Source: Hirudo medicinalis (lineage: Eukaryota > Annelida > Clitellata > Hirudinida > Hirudinidae). Taken from it: DNA of 61,584 nt. The stretch spans positions 40,001-101,584 of the forward strand of contig MPNW01000438.1 in NCBI GenBank assembly GCA_011800805.1, written 5' to 3'. The notes under the pieces are model-generated. The model was not told the DNA's origin and searched no databases. It saw nothing but the letters and a program-made list of their open reading frames with translations. The translations under genes and the position numbers were made by a program. Of this stretch, positions 57,843 to 61,584 are shown one piece after another; position 1 is the first letter of the stretch, and the number at the start of each line of letters is the position of its first letter.

Positions 57843-57847
57843 GTCGT

Positions 57848-58270
57848 CAAACTGGGCCCAGTCCTGTTCACGATGTACACGGCTGAACTTGAGAGCGTCA
57901 TTCGAGCACATAGACTCCAAGGCCATGTGTAAGCTGATGACACAGGTCTACGGTCACTGTCAGTCAGACCAAAATGAGTGCCTTTCTGTCAGGATTTCGA
58001 ACTGTATGGACGCCTTCAACGACTAGATATTCAGCAGTCGTCTCCAATTGAACGCCAGAAAAGCTGAGGTGATATGGTGATCCGGTCGACGTGCACCTGA
58101 ACTCCCTTCTAAATAGGTCGTCATTTGTTCCAACCTGATCCAGCCAGTACAATCTATCCGCAATATATCGTGGGATCTGGTTGGACTCAGACTGTTCCAT
58201 GACCATTCACGTCAACTTGTTTCCGCTAATCATCTTCCAGGGAAATTCGCAGCATCGCCGTTCCACTCTC
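57848..58270 (+). mobile_element. LINE reverse-transcriptase fragment (CR1/jockey-like)
   Basis: The plus strand encodes, with frameshifts and stops, LGPVLFTMYTAELESVI, an ADD catalytic motif (preceding Tyr codon changed to a stop), and SSRLQLNARKAEVIW, in the order found in LINE reverse-transcriptase fingers-palm regions. It abuts the outer edge of the 5' LTR. Dead copy. Confidence 0.75.
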
Positions 58271-58695
58271 ATTTGATGTGCGGAAGCTTCGTTTGTCCTA
58301 TCAAAGATTGACTAAGCAATTATCATTCAACCCTATAAGCTTAACAATGCTTTTTTCTAGCATTAACAACATTGCATCAGCAAAACCAATTCCCACCCAT
58401 ACTTATCTTCCATTTATTAATTACAAATCAGGTTCCTGCCCTCACAAGATGAGTTTCAAATAATGCTCGACCAGCATTAAACAAGAAAAAAACTTCAATT
58501 GAACTCTGCTCCCATATTTTGCTGCTAATTAATTACTTAAATTAACAGAAACATGAAATGTATAAAAACCAAACCACTCAAATATGAGCACATGCAAAAC
58601 CATGCTTTTGATTGAGATTTAATATACACCAAACTGAACAAAATTAAATTTCGACTCATCATTCTCAAAAATATTTTCCATTTCCTACAAGTTGT

Positions 58696-61391
58696 TCATT
58701 TAAAATACATAGAAAAGTCTTTGTATAAATCTCCAATATCATCTTCGTTTTCAGTGCTGAAACATTAAAGAGGTTCAAATCAAAGAATAATTATCAATAT
58801 CATTAATAAAGATTTAATAATAATTAATAAAGAGAGAAAACAAAGGATGCAGTGATGTAGTACCTGGTAATGGAACTAAGGAATTCTTGTTTCTGCTCTG
58901 GAGTGACAGCAATGCATCCTGCAGTTGAGTGCAATGGAAGTCTGTTGAGAGCCTCTTGAAGCCAGATGGTTGTGGCCTGAAGAAGTCAGAATTGATCAGT
59001 TAACAGCAAATACCATAACCCAAAACAAAATTTAAAATCAGCATTTATTTATTAAATTGCCAATGTTCCACTAAAGTAAACAATCTAAATACAAATACTA
59101 AAAACACCATGTGTCTTTTAAATAAATTTATTTGTTAGATACCATAACGTGCTTATAAAGCAAATATTTAATAATAATATATGTGAGCACTTAAAATATA
59201 TAACTTCAAAATAGAAAATGAGAAATAGATATTTAAAAATAGAGAAACCTCTCTGTCAATCTTGAGAAGTTCGTGAATGGTGCTGGCCAGGTAGGAGATG
59301 AGTCTCGAAGGGACTTTGAGCAGGCAGGCATCAATGATGGCAGAAACGAGTTCAAGGCCATGTTCATTGAGCAAGCCCAACACAAGGTTCTGCTGATGCT
59401 TCCAAGTGGCATCAGCACCAATCTGCATCATCCAATGCAATGCAACTTTCTATCACAACAATCATGTGCAAATGTCATTATTTGTTACATAAAATCATGA
59501 TGGAATTCCAAAATATAATCAAAATAAATACAAAAAACAAAATATATTCTTTTGGATTTTCAAAAACTTGACTAAAACTTACACTAAAATAAAATTACAT
59601 TATAATGCATTCTATTATAGAAAATTATATATACATTATACCTTATTCTGGGCAAGCTTGATAACAGTTTGGAGGAATCTGACAACAGTGGCATTTGCGT
59701 CGGAGTGGGGGATGCTGACAGCATGGATGGCACTCATGATGATTGTTTTGCAACCTGAAAACTCAAGGAATGCCCGAGGACACTGCTCTACAAATCTGAA
59801 AATTGTAAGTTCGTAAAGAATATTATGAATAGCTGCGATTATTTCAAACCATGTTATCACAATAAATTTAATCAAAGTAATATAAATTCTGATTCCCTGA
59901 AAACAAAATACTGCATCGTTACAGTCGCACAACTCTGCTCCTTTAGAACCATTTACTCAAATGTGATAATGCAGGCGATAATGTATATTTATTTCATTTC
60001 TTTATATTATTGGTATTTGTACAATTTCTTGCCAACCTGAGTGCAAGTCGAAAGAAATCGTCGACGACATCAGGGTAGTTCAAGAGGCCATTGATTTGTT
60101 CCGTCATAGCGAACGTCTTTCCACTGAATTCCTGTCAAATTATCAAAAGATGTAACCAATGCACTTGATCAAAGTTAATGTTAAAAATTGATCTATTAAA
60201 ACACACGTCGAGCATGGAGAGAAAGATCGGAACGTTCTGCTGAAGTCCGGCGTAAGCGTCGACCATGATGCTTCCCATGTAAAGGCAACAGGAGTGAAGG
60301 TGTTCCTTGTAAATCTCCACCATCTAAAAATAATTCATTAACTCCTCAGTCATTTAACTTTACTTTTAACAAATAATTTATGGCATTTCAAATTCAAAAA
60401 TTTTAATAAGTAAGTAAAATATCACATTTAAGAAAGTACCAATTAATTATTGAATGCAATATTCAAAACATGTTATTATTCCTAGCCTGGTAATTTGAAT
60501 GATTGGAGTGATAAGTAGTAAGATGATTGAAATGTAATCTCTAACAAGTGTGAAACAAACCAATGTGACTATGGGTAAAATAAGAGATGTGTTGTTACGT
60601 CCAAAGCTCCTGATCCCGTTCCTCATGCAACGACACGAGTGCTCGATGACTCGACCGTCCGATGAAAACTTCTTCATAATGTCGGAAAGGGTTGGCCATG
60701 ACTGAATAAAAAAGCGACAACAAATAAATACAATAAAAATTAAATCAATAATATCTAAATTAAGAATACATTCAGCATAAATAAGAACCAAATAAGTATG
60801 AAAACCTGTATGAAGAATTCGAAACATGGATTCACTTGGTCTTGAGGTAAATCTATTTGAACAGCCCTTTTAAAAATAAAACCATTACCCAATTACGTTA
60901 AGCTATTTTTGGTTGATTTATTGCGAGAGTGCAATGTTTGATTATTAAATGGGAAAAAGTTTGTTGGCACAAGAAAGTGCAAAAGTTTGCATTATAATTT
61001 CAGAAAATCTCACTTGAAAGTTGAGGCAAGCCTATCGAGCCACATGCTGGGATCATCCCTCGTGTTAATCTTTATTTCACTCACCGTCTCTAAGATCTGA
61101 AAATGTAAACCCAGTTTTGAGATTAGCATATGAATTAATATTATCATAATTTCTTAAAGATTATTATCATCTGCATGATATCATGAAGGACATGTCACTA
61201 ACGTCTTAATTGTGTTTAAATTAGAATTGCTTCATTACATTCTGAGCAAAAGTTCAGTTGTTTTGCCATTAATAATGTATGACTGGCAAGAAAACCAACC
61301 CTTTTCAGATTCATTATGGATGGATTACAGAGATGTTGGAGACCTTCAATGACCTTGCTGACCTCCAGGCAACTCAATGTGCTCGAGGCAG
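58696..61391 (-). CDS. TNPO3: Transportin-3, C-terminal part (gene runs off the window)
   Basis: Importin-beta family karyopherin that carries SR splicing factors into the nucleus. Ten exons in transcript order: 61300-61391, 61014-61096, 60806-60866, 60561-60701, 60207-60323, 60037-60131, 59642-59795, 59249-59422, 58864-58976, 58696-58756; about 362 residues ending at the stop 58696-58698. HEAT-repeat segments match TNPO3 in order: DPSMWLDRLASTFK, SWPTLSDIMKKF with RVIEHSCRCMRN, HLHSCCLYMGSIMVDAY, NYPDVVDDFFRLALR, SDANATVVRFL, and the tail ATTIWLQEALNRLP. All phases agree. The 5' half lies beyond the right edge. A candidate polyadenylation signal is at 58413-58418 (AATAAA on the minus strand). 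Confidence 0.93.
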
Positions 61392-61435
61392 CTATAAAAT
61401 TCAAAGGTCATGTAGCTTAGCAAGGTACCAATGTC

Positions 61436-61584
61436 AACAAGTAAACTAAATAATGCTTTGTTATAATTATACTACTATATTATATATGACTATATATACT
61501 ATATCCTGATGACCACTAGCAACAAGTAAACTAAATAATGCATTGTTATAATTATACTACTATATTATATATGACTATATATAC
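61436..61584. repeat. 85-bp-period tandem duplication at the window end
   Basis: 61436-61499 and 61521-61584 are 64-bp copies (starting AACAAGTAAACTAAATAATG) with one difference, separated by 21 bp including CCTGATGACCACTAGC. In a TNPO3 intron; more copies may continue beyond the window. Confidence 0.9.

Overview
This is a piece of an intron-rich, AT-rich animal (metazoan) nuclear genome. Every gene I could rebuild is split by spliceosomal GT-AG introns, mostly 50-1000 bp. The proteins are animal-type: RFX4/6-type transcription factor, USP10, PHACTR, tetraspanin, NDUFV1, hnRNP H/F, IRP1/cytosolic aconitase and transportin-3. No bacterial operon, CRISPR array or intact tRNA was seen. The phylum cannot be fixed from the sequence; the density of old introns (22 coding exons in the aconitase gene) and of ATT and GAT microsatellites fits a marine-type invertebrate, but that is inference.

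Layout: 1-2212, 3' half of an RFX gene (minus) with LINE and Tc1/mariner fragments in its introns. 2213-11655, gene-poor, with microsatellites, minisatellites and one tRNA-like element. 11656-17041, USP10 (plus). 17585-21223, PHACTR (plus). 21224-25897, gene-poor with a LINE tail. 25898-33459, a tetraspanin in eight small exons (plus). 33460-36292, transposon debris. 36293-40020, NDUFV1 (plus). 40773-44074, hnRNP H/F (minus, convergent with NDUFV1). 45498-54774, ACO1/IRP1 (minus). 55329-58270, a deleted Ty3/gypsy-like LTR element beside a LINE reverse-transcriptase fragment. 58696-61391 and beyond, C-terminal half of transportin-3 (minus).

Exons were assembled by hand by joining splice sites whose phases agree. 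NDUFV1 (470 aa), ACO1 (889 aa), hnRNP H/F (442 aa), PHACTR (539 aa) and the tetraspanin (332 aa) all close into complete reading frames. The genes are unrelated housekeeping or regulatory loci, not a cluster; I found no convincing new multi-gene system. The most unusual content is transposon sequence sitting close to splice sites, a dispersed repeat in the same sense orientation within two host genes, and assembly joins (four single N positions), at least one of which created an artificial duplication.
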